Numbered from the stretch's first letter, positions 17,501 through 26,594 are shown. The stretch is 64,000 bases of DNA from Candidatus Gastranaerophilales bacterium (GCA_944325885.1 CALVBT010000002.1:274087-338086); one strand, 5' to 3'. Notes: generated from the letters alone by a model not told the origin. Translations and numbers: made by a program.

Positions 17501-18254
17501 TGTTATTTTTTTCGTGTATTTTTACATTTGCATCGAGATTTGCATAAAATGGATATTTGTACAAATTGTCTGCCGATATGTCAAAAAGAGCCTTGTTTGT
17601 GTCTTTAAAAAGATTTTTCGGTACGGCGAGTTTTAGTTTGTAGTTCAGATATTTTTTGTCAGCGCAGAAAAATTCTCCTGCGGATTCAAAATCAAGATAG
17701 GCCAAATCTATGTTTTGAGATACTTTAAAATCTTTTCCGCTTAGTTTGAACTTCTGGCCTGATTCTTCATCTTTGAGTTTGAATATGTATTTTTTTATCT
17801 TTATTTTTGGTATTTGTGAAGATATTTTAAAATCTGATTTTTCTGTTTTTACATTATTTTCTATGTATTCCTGAAAAGTGGTTTTCCCGCTTTTTAAAAG
17901 CTTTGTCGAAAATTGAAACTCGTCTGCCTTAACTTTATTGAGTTTCAATTCTTTTTTTAGAAGATAAAGCGCAGAAACATTAAATTCTGCATTTTTTAAA
18001 TCCATTATCTGTCGTTTGTCAGGATAGAAGAGCTGGATTTCTTTGGCTTGCAAATTGATGCTGAAAGATGGTGATACAGCGAGTTTGTATTTGTGTACGA
18101 CCAGCACAAGCCCTGTGTTTTTTCTTATGCTGTCTGTGATTATCTTGGAGTAATCTCTTTTGTTCAAAAAATATGGCAGCGCAAGATATAATGCCAGATA
18201 AAATGATAGTAAACAAATCAAACAAAATATGGCGATGTTTTTTATAATCTTCAT
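14586..18254 (-). CDS. Very large AsmA-family envelope protein
   Basis: 1222 residues from ATG 18254, chosen because GGGAG lies about ten bases upstream and the first residues form a membrane anchor (MKIIKNIAIFCLICLLSFYLALY). A longer in-frame start at 18302 would put 16 residues ahead of the anchor. The body is a long run of beta-strand repeats (ITADISSERNILYLKKLFA, GKIKYNFPYSTIHADIQGR and so on), and about residues 960-1130 match the AsmA-like C-terminal domain (LKGNANVLIKNGRLGQLGRF). A Pro/Ala/Thr-rich tail ends the protein. AsmA/TamB-like proteins bridge inner and outer membranes and are implicated in lipid transport, which supports a diderm envelope. Confidence 0.8.
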   Translation of the reverse strand: MKIIKNIAIFCLICLLSFYLALYLALPYFLNKRDYSKIITDSIRKNTGLVLVVHKYKLAVSPSFSINLQAKEIQLFYPDKRQIMDLKNAEFNVSALYLLKKELKLNKVKADEFQFSTKLLKSGKTTFQEYIENNVKTEKSDFKISSQIPKIKIKKYIFKLKDEESGQKFKLSGKDFKVSQNIDLAYLDFESAGEFFCADKKYLNYKLKLAVPKNLFKDTNKALFDISADNLYKYPFYANLDANVKIHEKNNRFHYLSGQINIDNFSLKIGNHKLPASYFHITTDKGRANVTSKFYTDVNESTDIKANVKITKPYEIDMTCHCPKVDISNLQKLSISVLEILKIKNNLKDFTATGRMNADFSIKTNLKTLKSNGTLKIQNGNISHRDIPLKISNINALVDFSDNTVKIKHSNILVNNQPLKINGTIDAAANGDLFARAENLDLNHIMNAFPVLKPDKNIIIKSGKLSFSTRIKGQLLTAAPQINAIINNFEALETNNKIKLKIKALHVDATANKDKYSGTATINNIQCSAKGIPNQSNSITAEKITANFDKKSIKIIPAKINAGNAKLTLSGEINDYLHNTPFYNITASGTIDTALIKDFLFKDINNILYKGYLPVNANIKGYIKDNTNNAKINIKVLANNYNYITPFIVKSFGQKNSLTNITAKITDNTINLEDFSLHYAQNINNLLKDVNVLNLKKAITAKGKIQISDNDIVFDKLHISIPESLKITIPVVNGGETDVLADLVISGTQQKPAVYGHIILQNLKIAQYLIDAQKILLNINKENLSAQIELLKIKDTNVSITANTNISELKTNKIKYLQINAQHIDMDYITALMPLFKQAVYGPGCEFPFIISSGKLNVKSFKMGNIKAENITADISSERNILYLKKLFATAYGGNAAGKIKYNFPYSTIHADIQGRNMNARLAAADFMPKSQNTAGQEITGNLNFDSSIDIFGTTPEQQIKTLKGNANVLIKNGRLGQLGRFEHFLYAQNLLAQRLIYASINSAKQAISPKDTGYITYLKGVMRFDNGYMYLNPVLTSGPQMSMYITGNINLINNYTDLKILGRVSQEILSASGEFGTMTIKDFLDAHTKYGPAAEKIFNSYNAELPEADISRIPQLSPDYKYTTKNFKVVISGAPESIKAVKSFTWINPIGTKQKMLLNEAETLIKKVSPQNAQPKNSPATPPAGTPTVQQPNTIPTANPIANPTAKEPDFLNSIPDTFKN

Positions 18255-18347
18255 TACCCGCTCCCAAATACTGATTATATAATAAATTTTAATTAGTGTC
18301 ATTATTGTGATATAGTGTTAATCAATGTTAGCAATATGGGGTGGGTA

Positions 18348-19232
18348 ATGAATTTTTATTCCAACAAACTTGATAAATCTGTTCAAGAGAGGTTAAGAAA
18401 TTTTTTAGAACAGGACGGGGCAGTTATTTCTGCACAGCAAAATGCTATCTGGAGAGCCAGAACCCCTAAATACTCTGCTATTTTTTACAATACGGGAAAG
18501 TTCTTGATACAGGGGGCTGATGTTAGCGATATTTCGCAAAAAGTTGAAAAATTTTTAGGTGTTTCTTCAAAAATAATTCCTGATGCTGCCGGAACTGCAT
18601 CTGACATCCCTGTAAAACATATAGGAACAGACGAATCGGGTAAAGGAGATTTCTTCGGCCCGCTTGTTGTTGCTGCTGTTATGGTTGATGAGAACAGCGT
18701 CCAAATTTTGCAAAAAGCTGGAGTAAAGGACTGTAAAACAGTAGATGATAAAAATATTAACAAATTGGCTGCTTTGATTAAAAATAACTGCGCCTTTTCT
18801 GTTGTAACAATAAATCCTGCAAAGTATAACGAATTGTACGCTAAATTAAAAAATCTTAATTTGCTGCTGGCTTGGGGTCATGCCAGAGCTATTGAAAATA
18901 TTTTAGAAAAACACGAATGTGATTACGCACTCTCTGACAAATTCGGTGATGAAAAATTGATAAAAAATGCATTGTTAAAAAACGGAAAAAATATCCATCT
19001 CGAGCAAAAGTGTAAGGCTGAGAGCGATATAGCAGTTGCGGCTGCATCAATTCTTGCACGTGCGCATTTTTTGTCCGGTATAAGAGAAATATCTACAAAA
19101 TACGGTGTGGAAGTCCCAAAAGGTGCGTCGGATAAAGTTCTTCAAACAGCAAAATTAATAAGCTCTAAATACTCAAAAAATGAGCTAAAAAATGCAGCAA
19201 AAATTCATTTTAAAACTTATCAGCAAATATAA
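18348..19232 (+). CDS. rnhC: Ribonuclease HIII
   Basis: 294 residues. N-terminal TBP-like DNA/RNA-binding domain (about 1-80; ISAQQNAIWRARTPKYSAIFY) followed by the RNase H domain with the catalytic GTDESGKGDFFGPLVVAA, the KDCKTVDD region, ALSDKFGDE, and LEQKCKAESDIAVAAASILAR. Removes RNA from RNA/DNA hybrids. ATG 18348 is preceded by GGGGTGGG; in-frame GTG at 18315 and ATG at 18336 lie upstream but lack such a site. The presence of the N-terminal extension distinguishes HIII from HII. Confidence 0.9.
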   Translation: MNFYSNKLDKSVQERLRNFLEQDGAVISAQQNAIWRARTPKYSAIFYNTGKFLIQGADVSDISQKVEKFLGVSSKIIPDAAGTASDIPVKHIGTDESGKGDFFGPLVVAAVMVDENSVQILQKAGVKDCKTVDDKNINKLAALIKNNCAFSVVTINPAKYNELYAKLKNLNLLLAWGHARAIENILEKHECDYALSDKFGDEKLIKNALLKNGKNIHLEQKCKAESDIAVAAASILARAHFLSGIREISTKYGVEVPKGASDKVLQTAKLISSKYSKNELKNAAKIHFKTYQQI

Positions 19233-19263
19233 AAATTATTCCTGTATGTTTCCTTATTTTATC

Positions 19264-19292
19264 TTGACATTGTTGAAAAAATAAACTACAAC
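19264..19292 (+). promoter_or_regulatory. Sigma70-type promoter for the gcv genes
   Basis: TTGACA (19264-19269), a 17-base spacer, then TACAAC (19287-19292). Consensus -35 at optimal spacing, followed by a short leader to the gcvT start at 19332, too short for a glycine riboswitch. Confidence 0.55.
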
Positions 19293-19331
19293 AGTAGATA
19301 TTGTTTGATTATTTTGACTTTAGAGGATTTT

Positions 19332-20435
19332 ATGGGCAAAAAAACTGCTTTGTATGAAAGACATCTTGAACTCGGGGCTAGAATGGTAGAGTTTGGCGGA
19401 TGGGATATGCCTGTTCAGTATACAGGTATTATTGATGAACACAAAACTGTCCGAGAAAAAGCCGGTTTGTTCGATGTTTCTCATATGGGTGAGGTCTTTG
19501 TCAGCGGCAGTGATGCTCTTGCTTTTTTGCAGTCCATTGTTCCTCAGGATATTTCAAAACTCGCTTTGCACAAGGCTGTCTATTGCCAGCTTCCGTATGA
19601 AAACGGCGGACTTGTTGATGATTTGATTATTTATAAACTAGAAGAAAATAAATATCTAATAATAGTCAATGCCTCTAATATTTCAAAAGATTATGAGTGG
19701 TTTTTGAAAAATAAAAAAGACTTTGATGTGAATATTGATAACAAATCTGATATCTATTCAATGGTTGCACTGCAAGGGCCTCTTGCTTTTAAAATACTTG
19801 AAAAATGCGGTATAGACGAAGCTCAATTGCCGGAATTTTTTACCATAAAAAATTCTGTTATAGACGGAATTGAACTCTTTTTATCACGCACGGGCTATAC
19901 CGGTGAAGACGGTTTTGAACTGATTGCAAAAAACGAAGATATTTTAAAATTGTGGAATCTTCTTTTGGATAACGGTAAAGATTTTGGACTAAAGCCTGTA
20001 GGTCTCGGTGCAAGAGATACTTTGAGAATGGAAGCAGCTTTAATGCTCTACGGAAATGATTTGGACGAGGATACAACGCCGGTTGAGGCAGGATTAAAGT
20101 GGTCAATTCCTGTTGATAAAGTCGAGGATTATAACGGCAAAGATGTCATACTTGACCAGATAAAAAATGGTGTTTCAAAAAAATTAATAGGCCTTGAAAT
20201 GATAGACAGAGCTGTTCCCCGTCATGGTTATGAGTTGTATTTTAACAATCAAAAGACCGGTATAGTCACAAGCGGCGGCTATTCACCCACACTGGACAAA
20301 AATATAGCAATGGGCTATGTTGATAAAATAAATGATATTAAGCTGGACTCAACCATACAGGTTATGGTAAGAAATAAATTATACAATGCAAAAGTTGTCA
20401 AACGACCGTTTGTTCATAAAAATTACAAAAAATAG
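19332..20435 (+). CDS. gcvT: Aminomethyltransferase, glycine cleavage T protein
   Basis: 367 residues from ATG 19332 with AGAGGA upstream. Family landmarks: LYERHLELGARMVEFGGWDM, LFDVSHMGEVFVSG, RTGYTGEDGFEL, GLGARDTLRMEAALMLYGND and TSGGYSPTLDKNIAMGYV. The enzyme transfers the methylene group from aminomethyl-lipoyl-H protein to tetrahydrofolate, releasing ammonia. First of three gcv genes in one operon; an earlier in-frame ATT-type start is unlikely since the family begins at this methionine. Confidence 0.95.
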   Translation: MGKKTALYERHLELGARMVEFGGWDMPVQYTGIIDEHKTVREKAGLFDVSHMGEVFVSGSDALAFLQSIVPQDISKLALHKAVYCQLPYENGGLVDDLIIYKLEENKYLIIVNASNISKDYEWFLKNKKDFDVNIDNKSDIYSMVALQGPLAFKILEKCGIDEAQLPEFFTIKNSVIDGIELFLSRTGYTGEDGFELIAKNEDILKLWNLLLDNGKDFGLKPVGLGARDTLRMEAALMLYGNDLDEDTTPVEAGLKWSIPVDKVEDYNGKDVILDQIKNGVSKKLIGLEMIDRAVPRHGYELYFNNQKTGIVTSGGYSPTLDKNIAMGYVDKINDIKLDSTIQVMVRNKLYNAKVVKRPFVHKNYKK

Positions 20436-20463
20436 TTAACAGACATATAGGAGAAAATTAACA

Positions 20464-20847
20464 ATGATGGTGCCTGAAGGAATTTTATGTTCAAAGAGCC
20501 ATGAGTATTTGTTAGAAGGTGAAAACGGTATCTGTACCGTTGGACTTACTGATTATGCAGTAGAACAGCTCGGTGACATTGTTTTTGTTGAATTGCCTGA
20601 AGTTGGAACAGAATTTGGCAAAGGTGAGGTGTTTGCTACTGTAGAATCTGTTAAGGCAGCTTCTGAAATTTATATGCCGGTTGGCGGAAAAGTTGTTGAA
20701 ATTAACGAAAAAATTGTTGAAAGACCGGAAATCTTGAATGAAAGTCCTTTTGAAGAAGGCTGGCTTATCAAAATTGAGGCAGATGATGCTCACGCTGATT
20801 CCGGCGACCTTTTGGAATATGATGATTATAAAGAAGAAATAGAGTAG
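20464..20847 (+). CDS. gcvH: Glycine cleavage system H protein
   Basis: 127 residues, the normal length. Conserved CSKSHEYLLEGENGICTVGLTDYA, QLGDIVFVELPEVG and the lipoylation site ATVESVKAASEIYMPVGGKV with lysine in ESVKA. Carries the aminomethyl group on its lipoyl arm between P, T and L proteins. AGGAG site upstream; 28 bases after gcvT and four bases before gcvPA. Confidence 0.97.
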   Translation: MMVPEGILCSKSHEYLLEGENGICTVGLTDYAVEQLGDIVFVELPEVGTEFGKGEVFATVESVKAASEIYMPVGGKVVEINEKIVERPEILNESPFEEGWLIKIEADDAHADSGDLLEYDDYKEEIE

Positions 20848-20851
20848 TATA

Positions 20852-22105
20852 ATGAATAACTTTGAGTCACATACAGCTGCAGAAAGAAAAGAAATGCTGA
20901 ATGCACTTTCTTTAAATTCTCAGGATGATTTGTATAGCACACTTTCGGATGAAATAAAAATAGACGGATTGAATCTTGGCGAGCCTTATTCAGAGATGAA
21001 GCTTACACAGGAAATAAAACATCTTGCAAGCTTGAATAATACCGGATATGCATCCTTTCTTGGCGGCGGTGCTACAAGAAGATTTATTCCTGCCGCTGTG
21101 GCTCAAATTGCTCAAAGATTTGAATTTAATACTGCTTATACACCGTATCAGGCTGAAATTTCACAGGGAACTTTGCAGTCAATTTATGAATATCAGTCAA
21201 TGATTTGTAATCTTACAAATATGGAAGTGTCAAATGCTTCTATGTATGATACAGCTACTGCCTGTGCTGAGGCTGTGTTGATGGCTGTAAGAGTCACAGG
21301 CCGCAATAAGGCGCTTGTTTGCAGAAGAATGAATCCTCAATATCAAGAGGTTATAAAAACTTATGCAGAGGCTGCTGATATTGAGATATCCAATGATTTG
21401 TCTTCAATAGGCGATGATGTTGCGTGCGTTATTTTGCAGACTCCTGATTACTTTGGTGCAGTGCATGATGTTGAAAAGTTAAAAGCCAATATAAGTGATT
21501 CTAAAACAATGCTTATTTGCTGTTGTGATTTGATTTCATTGTCTGTTTTGGAACCGCCTGTTTGTGACGTAATTGTTGGCAATTTACAGCCTGCAGGTAA
21601 TGAGCTTTCTTTTGGCGGGCCTTACGGTGCTTTTTTTGCTTGTCTAGACAAGTACAAACGACAAATGCCAGGCAGAATTGTAGGCAGAACAGTGGATGCT
21701 GAGGGGAATCAGGCATTCTGCTTGACTTTACAGACAAGAGAACAGCATATCAGAAGAGAAAAAGCGACCAGCAATATTTGTTCAAATCAGGCTCTAGTTG
21801 CGTTAAAATCCTGCGTATATCTTACGCTAATGGGTACTCAGGGGTTGAAACAGGTTGCTCTGCTCAGCGCAAATAAGGCTCATAAATTAGCTCAAAAACT
21901 GATGGATAAGGGATTTGAACTGCAGTCAAAGAATTTCTTTAATGAATTTGTTTTAAAGGTAAATAATGCAGATGAATTTTTGAACAATTTGAAAGAGAAC
22001 AAAATCCTTGGCGGTATAAAACTGGATGATAACAGAGTTCTTGTCTGTGTTACAGAAATGAATACAGATGAAGAAATTGAAAATTACGAATATTTTGCAG
22101 TCTAG
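20852..22105 (+). CDS. gcvPA: Glycine dehydrogenase (decarboxylating) subunit 1
   Basis: 417 residues, matching the N-terminal half of GcvP in two-subunit organisms. Recognisable stretches: LNNTGYASFLGGGATRRFIPA, FNTAYTPYQAEISQGTLQS, EVSNASMYDTATACAEAVLMA, ELSFGGPYGAFFACL and MPGRIVGRTVDAEG. The PLP-binding lysine is in the partner subunit GcvPB, which does not follow here: the next gene is on the opposite strand and overlaps the gcvPA stop by four bases. A separate gcvPB is therefore expected elsewhere in the genome. Confidence 0.93.
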   Translation: MNNFESHTAAERKEMLNALSLNSQDDLYSTLSDEIKIDGLNLGEPYSEMKLTQEIKHLASLNNTGYASFLGGGATRRFIPAAVAQIAQRFEFNTAYTPYQAEISQGTLQSIYEYQSMICNLTNMEVSNASMYDTATACAEAVLMAVRVTGRNKALVCRRMNPQYQEVIKTYAEAADIEISNDLSSIGDDVACVILQTPDYFGAVHDVEKLKANISDSKTMLICCCDLISLSVLEPPVCDVIVGNLQPAGNELSFGGPYGAFFACLDKYKRQMPGRIVGRTVDAEGNQAFCLTLQTREQHIRREKATSNICSNQALVALKSCVYLTLMGTQGLKQVALLSANKAHKLAQKLMDKGFELQSKNFFNEFVLKVNNADEFLNNLKENKILGGIKLDDNRVLVCVTEMNTDEEIENYEYFAV

Positions 22106-22746
22106 CCTTTTAAGGACTTTATGGCTTCTTCCATATCAGTTGAATTAAAAATATAAGAACCGGCAACAAGTGAATTTGCACCCAGTTGTGTGCATATTTT
22201 GCCTGTATCTTTGTTTATTCCTCCGTCAACTTGTATAATAAGGTTTTCCGGTGCATTTTGTCTTATTATCGGAATTTTATCGGCGCAGTCCTGCATAAAT
22301 GATTGTCCGCCAAAACCGGGTTCTACTGTCATGACAAGCACCATATCAACCATTAAAAGATACTTTAGTATTTCCTGAGGCTGTGTTTTGGGCTTTATGG
22401 ACAGACCTACTAGTACATCTTGCGATTTTATGTGTGATATAACATCTTCTGTCATATCTTTTGTTGCTTCGTAATGTACTGTGATAATATTTGCTCCTGC
22501 TTTTACAAAATCGTCAATATAGTTTTGCGGATTTTCTATCATCAAATGCACATCCAGAGGAATTTCGCAATGAGGTTTTATTGCTTTTACAACAGGTGCG
22601 CCTATTGTAATATTCGGCACAAAATGACCGTCCATCACATCTACGTGTATCCAATCGGCACCGTATTTTTGAAGTTCTTTGACCTCGTGTTCGAGGTTTG
22701 CAAAATCTGCAGATAAAATAGATGGTGAAACAATAATATTACTCAT
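22102..22746 (-). CDS. rpe: Ribulose-phosphate 3-epimerase
   Basis: 214 residues; interconverts ribulose 5-phosphate and xylulose 5-phosphate. Signature segments: VSPSILSADFANLEHEV, WIHVDVMDGHFVPNITIGAPV, PLDVHLMIENPQ, MTVEPGFGGQSFM, QVDGGINKDT and LVAGSYIF, including the metal-binding histidines and aspartates. Last gene of the pyrH-frr-cdsA-rnc-rpe run; its ATG overlaps the rnc stop by eight bases. Confidence 0.96.
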   Translation of the reverse strand: MSNIIVSPSILSADFANLEHEVKELQKYGADWIHVDVMDGHFVPNITIGAPVVKAIKPHCEIPLDVHLMIENPQNYIDDFVKAGANIITVHYEATKDMTEDVISHIKSQDVLVGLSIKPKTQPQEILKYLLMVDMVLVMTVEPGFGGQSFMQDCADKIPIIRQNAPENLIIQVDGGINKDTGKICTQLGANSLVAGSYIFNSTDMEEAIKSLKG

Positions 22747-23473
22747 TAACTTTTTGATTCTCCTTTATTAAGCCCAATTCAACACAGGCAATGTATGCAG
22801 CGTTTTGCTGCGCATTCTTTTTTGTTTTTCCTTTAGCTGTTGCCAGCACCTTGTCTTCGTAAGAAACTTGAACAGTAAAAGTCTTGTCGTGGTCTGCACC
22901 GGTTTCGTCTACCAGTTCATATACAGGCAGCTGTTTGCTGTTTGCCTGTGTGTATTCCTGCAATGTAGCTTTTGCATTGTATACGGTTTTATTCTGTTCA
23001 ATGTCCTCTATCAATTGTGCTAGATTTTCTATAATAAATTTTTTTAGCTGTTCTCTATCCGAGGACATATACAAAGCACCAAACAATGCTTCCATAACGC
23101 AGGCTTGTATAGACTCAAGCTTTTGGCCGCCGCATTTTTTTTCAGCTTTGCTTACTTTTATATATTCTTCTATATTAATTTTTTGTGCGACTTTAAACAA
23201 AATTTCGTCACTTACAATTATTGAGCGGATTTTTGTAAGTTCACCTTCATGCATTTTTGGATATTTGTTGTAAAGGTATTCTGTTACAACCATTTTTAAA
23301 ACAGCGTCGCCAAAAAATTCCAGCCTTTCATAGCAGTTCAGGTAGTCTTCGTTATTCTCTTTTGTGTAAGAAGAGTGCGTAAAAGCAGTATTAATAAGAG
23401 GCAAAGAAAATTCTTCAAAGCCCAGTTTCTTTATAAAATCTGCTAGTTTCTGCTCACTACAGTCCGACTGCAT
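22739..23473 (-). CDS. rnc: Ribonuclease III
   Basis: 244 residues from ATG 23473; AAAGG sits seven bases upstream, while a longer TTG start at 23491 has no ribosome site. The catalytic signature ERLEFFGDAVLKMVVTEYLY and the second acidic cluster VMEALFGALYMSSD form the endonuclease domain; a double-stranded RNA binding domain ends the protein (ATLQEYTQANSKQLPVYELV, KTKKNAQQNAA). Processes rRNA and structured mRNAs. Overlaps the cdsA end by 17 bases. Confidence 0.95.
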   Translation of the reverse strand: MQSDCSEQKLADFIKKLGFEEFSLPLINTAFTHSSYTKENNEDYLNCYERLEFFGDAVLKMVVTEYLYNKYPKMHEGELTKIRSIIVSDEILFKVAQKINIEEYIKVSKAEKKCGGQKLESIQACVMEALFGALYMSSDREQLKKFIIENLAQLIEDIEQNKTVYNAKATLQEYTQANSKQLPVYELVDETGADHDKTFTVQVSYEDKVLATAKGKTKKNAQQNAAYIACVELGLIKENQKVNE

Positions 23474-24368
23474 GCAACGCCTTTCTGGCAAAACTTATAA
23501 AGTCTATTGTAAGTTGGTCGCTTACAACAAAATAATTGAAGTAAAAGTATGCGACAGGTGTGCTGAAAAGATAGCTGTCAGCTCTGTCTAAAAATCCACC
23601 GTGGCCGGGAAGTGAATTGCCGGAATCTTTTACACCGGCATCTCTTTTGATGAGAGATTCGGCCAGATCGCCAATCTGCGCAAATGCTGTTATTAAAAGG
23701 CCGCCAATGAGTGCCTGATACCATTCAATATGGATAAGGTATCCTATCAGCATCGCCACAGCAATAGCAAGCAATGATCCGCCTACAGCACCTTCTATTG
23801 TCTTTTTGGGGCTTACAACCGGTGCCAGCGGATGTTTGCCAAATTTCGAGCCGAACACATATCCGCCTACATCTGTCATAAGTATTGTAAAAAATAATAA
23901 AACAAGGAACCCGAGTCCTGAACTCATTTTTATTGATAAAAAGCCCAGCGAATCCTGATTTAATTGTCTTAATAGTATTACATAGCAAGGCAGCCAGCCG
24001 CCATATATAAATCCAAGCACTGTTGTGGCTACGTTAGCTATGTACGGCTGTCGTCCTTTGCATAAAACTAAAGTGAATGCTCCTATTGTGCCTAATGTGA
24101 GGACTACAGGAACCAGATCAAATCTTTTTAATGCTGTTAAAATTACAAAGCATATATCAGCAATGATTATCAAGTGCAAAAATGGCCTGAAGCCTTTTTT
24201 TTGCAAAATGCTGACATATTCTTTTGAGCCGATGTATGCAACATACATTACAAGCAGCATCAACGGGATTCCGCCGGCTATGACGCAGCCCAGTACAAGT
24301 AACCCTATTGATACACCTGTAATTAATCGCAGTGTAGAGTTGTTAAAAAGATTTAAAATATTTTTCAC
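23457..24368 (-). CDS. cdsA: Phosphatidate cytidylyltransferase
   Basis: 303 residues with about eight membrane helices. The CDP-diglyceride synthase signature is intact near the C terminus: SLIKRDAGVKDSGNSLPGHG followed by GFLDRADS; SPKKTIEGAVGGSL precedes it. Makes CDP-diacylglycerol, the branch point of phospholipid synthesis. Start is GTG 24368, overlapping the frr stop by one base. Part of the conserved pyrH-frr-cdsA order. Confidence 0.95.
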   Translation of the reverse strand: MKNILNLFNNSTLRLITGVSIGLLVLGCVIAGGIPLMLLVMYVAYIGSKEYVSILQKKGFRPFLHLIIIADICFVILTALKRFDLVPVVLTLGTIGAFTLVLCKGRQPYIANVATTVLGFIYGGWLPCYVILLRQLNQDSLGFLSIKMSSGLGFLVLLFFTILMTDVGGYVFGSKFGKHPLAPVVSPKKTIEGAVGGSLLAIAVAMLIGYLIHIEWYQALIGGLLITAFAQIGDLAESLIKRDAGVKDSGNSLPGHGGFLDRADSYLFSTPVAYFYFNYFVVSDQLTIDFISFARKALHAVGL

Positions 24369-24928
24369 TATACTGTCATGACCTCTTTTTCTTTTTCAGA
24401 TGCAATTTCGTCGATAGTTTTTGTATATTTATCTGTAATTTTTTGAATCTGATCTTGAAAATCTTTTACACTGTCTTCCGGCAGGTTTTCTTCTTTTTCA
24501 AGCTTTTTCAGGTCATCAGTCATATCTCTTCTGATATTTCTTACTGCAACTTTAGCATCTTCTGCTGCTTTTTTTACGTCTTTGCAGATTTCTTTTCTTC
24601 TGTCTTCTGTCAAAGGCGGAAAAGTCAACCTGATAACAATACCGTCAGAGTTCGGTGTAATACCAAGCTCTGCCTTAATCATAGCTTTTTCGATTTCTTT
24701 TAAAATAGTTTTATCATAAGGTGTAATTACAAGAGTTTGTCCGTCTTGTACACTGACCTGTGACATTTGTCTTAGGGGTGTAGGTACTCCGTAATAATCA
24801 ACTACAACTTTATCCAAAATAAGAGGGTTTGCTCTGCCTGTGCGGATTTGGCCGAATTCTTTTTTCAGGGCATTGATTGCCTTATCCATTTTGTCTTTGC
24901 CGTTTGATAGCATTTCGTCTACTGTCAT
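24368..24928 (-). CDS. frr: Ribosome recycling factor
   Basis: 186 residues, full length. Shows the RRF core IRTGRANPLILDKVVVDYYG, PLRQMSQVSVQDGQTLVITP, and NSDGIVIRLTFPPLTEDRRK, ending DLKKLEKEENLPEDSVKDFQ. Splits post-termination ribosomes with EF-G. ATG lies two bases after the pyrH stop and its stop overlaps the cdsA start. Confidence 0.98.
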   Translation of the reverse strand: MTVDEMLSNGKDKMDKAINALKKEFGQIRTGRANPLILDKVVVDYYGVPTPLRQMSQVSVQDGQTLVITPYDKTILKEIEKAMIKAELGITPNSDGIVIRLTFPPLTEDRRKEICKDVKKAAEDAKVAVRNIRRDMTDDLKKLEKEENLPEDSVKDFQDQIQKITDKYTKTIDEIASEKEKEVMTV

Positions 24929-24930
24929 TT

Positions 24931-25656
24931 TTATTCTCCTACAAAAGTACCTATATTTTCACCGTGTAAAATTTTAGAAATACTGCCTTTTGCCGCAAAA
25001 TCAAAAACTATTATAGGTATATGATTTTGTTTACACAAAGCACAAGATGCAGTATCCATTACTTTTAGACCTTTAACAATTATATCATCATAAGATATTT
25101 TGTCATATTTTTTTGCATCAGGATTGATTCTCGGGTCATCGGAATATACCCCGTCAACACCATTTTTTGCCATAAGCATAACTTCTGCATCAATTTCAGA
25201 AGCCCTGAGTGCAGCTGCAGTATCAGTTGTAAAAAACGGGTTGCCTGTGCCTGCTGCGAATATTACGACTCTGTTTTTTTCAAGATGTCTTATTGCTTTG
25301 AATCTTATATACGGTTCTGCAATTTTGTCCATGTCTATTGCTGTTTGTACCCTGCATGATACATTGAGTTTTCTCAATGCGCTTTGTAGTGCTATCGCAT
25401 TCATCACAGTGGCAAGCATTCCCACATAGTCACCTGAGGCCTGATCCATACCGAGTTTTGCAGAATTTTTCATGCCTCGGAATATGTTTCCCCCGCCGAC
25501 TACTACAGCAATTTCTGCTCCCATGTCGTGTGCTTCTTTTATTTCATTTGCTATCATTTCAACGGGTTTTTGGTCTATACCGAATTCCTGATCCCCTAGT
25601 AGTGCTTCTCCGCTTACTTTTAGCAGAACCCTTTTGTATTTTAGGTTGTTATCCAT
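24931..25656 (-). CDS. pyrH: UMP kinase
   Basis: 241 residues of the bacterial amino-acid-kinase-fold UMP kinase. [20 protein letters not shown] begins the fold; [65 protein letters not shown] and [18 protein letters not shown] follow. Converts UMP to UDP. First gene of the minus-strand run pyrH-frr-cdsA-rnc-rpe. Confidence 0.97.
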   Translation of the reverse strand: MDNNLKYKRVLLKVSGEALLGDQEFGIDQKPVEMIANEIKEAHDMGAEIAVVVGGGNIFRGMKNSAKLGMDQASGDYVGMLATVMNAIALQSALRKLNVSCRVQTAIDMDKIAEPYIRFKAIRHLEKNRVVIFAAGTGNPFFTTDTAAALRASEIDAEVMLMAKNGVDGVYSDDPRINPDAKKYDKISYDDIIVKGLKVMDTASCALCKQNHIPIIVFDFAAKGSISKILHGENIGTFVGE

Positions 25657-25736
25657 TACTATTTCCTATTCAAATTTGTATACATAAAATTATACAGAAA
25701 AACTTATGCTCTGTAAATTACACTTTGTTGTTATAC

Positions 25737-26564
25737 TTAGTTTTGAGCTTGATTTTCATGTTCTGTTTCTGTAGTTTCCTCAGAAGTGTCTTCAGCTGTT
25801 TCTTCTTCCGTATCTACAGTCGACTCTATCATCAATACAGGTGTATCTCCGTATTTTGATGGATTTTCTTTGAGCTGCAGTGTTCTTACTGTTCTTACAA
25901 TCGGAGGTGTTGATTGATAAGTTATTTTTACGTCATAACTTTGTACATCAACATCTATTTCAGGAATATTTTTTTCTGTTTTTTGTATTGATTTGTCAAA
26001 AAGATAATGGATTCTTACCAGCTCTTGCCCTTTTTGTTTGTAGATGTAGTATTTTCTGTTTATGTATTTTGAGTATTCTGATATGTATTTTGTGTCATCA
26101 ATACCTATTATTGCGTAGTTATCATTGTCTACTTTAAATTTTGTACATAGGTAGTATCCTTTTGCATCTGTTTTGTCTGCTGCAAAATAGAGCTTTTCGG
26201 AGGATATTTCTTCATCTGCTGATTCTTCATCATCAGCGGAGGTTGTTTCTTCTGTTGTTATTTCTTCAGATACTTCATTTGAAGGCTTTTGTTCTATATT
26301 ATTGACATCCGGCTGTATGAGCTGTGTTGTATCTTGATTTTGATTCTGGTTTTCTTGTTTTGCTTTGTCTTCTTGTTCTTGTCTTTTTTTGTTTCTTTCT
26401 TCGCTCATTTTTTCATATTTTTCAACTTTTTCTTGAGCTTGTTCCAATTTTTCTTTTGCTTTTTCTTCAGAAAATTTATTTGCACTGTTTTGTGCTACAG
26501 CTATAATCAAAAATAAAATTATGAATAATGATGCGTAGATAAGATATTTGACTTTGTTATACAT
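25737..26564 (-). CDS. Membrane-anchored acidic protein of unknown function
   Basis: 275 residues, no recognised family. N-terminal hydrophobic segment VKYLIYASLFIILFLIIAVA acts as an anchor or uncleaved signal; residues about 30-75 are a charged coiled coil (EKLEQAQEKVEKYEKMSEE), then a Gln/Asn/Glu/Thr-rich linker to about 125. A compact domain (about 125-235) with YFAADKTDAKGYYLCTKFKV and RKYYIYKQKGQELVRIHYLF follows, and the tail is strongly acidic (EEETAEDTSEETTETE). Probably faces outside the inner membrane. Sits between pnp and pyrH on the same strand. Confidence 0.6.
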   Translation of the reverse strand: MYNKVKYLIYASLFIILFLIIAVAQNSANKFSEEKAKEKLEQAQEKVEKYEKMSEERNKKRQEQEDKAKQENQNQNQDTTQLIQPDVNNIEQKPSNEVSEEITTEETTSADDEESADEEISSEKLYFAADKTDAKGYYLCTKFKVDNDNYAIIGIDDTKYISEYSKYINRKYYIYKQKGQELVRIHYLFDKSIQKTEKNIPEIDVDVQSYDVKITYQSTPPIVRTVRTLQLKENPSKYGDTPVLMIESTVDTEEETAEDTSEETTETEHENQAQN

Positions 26565-26594
26565 ATAAATACTCCTGTTTGATGATTAAATTTA

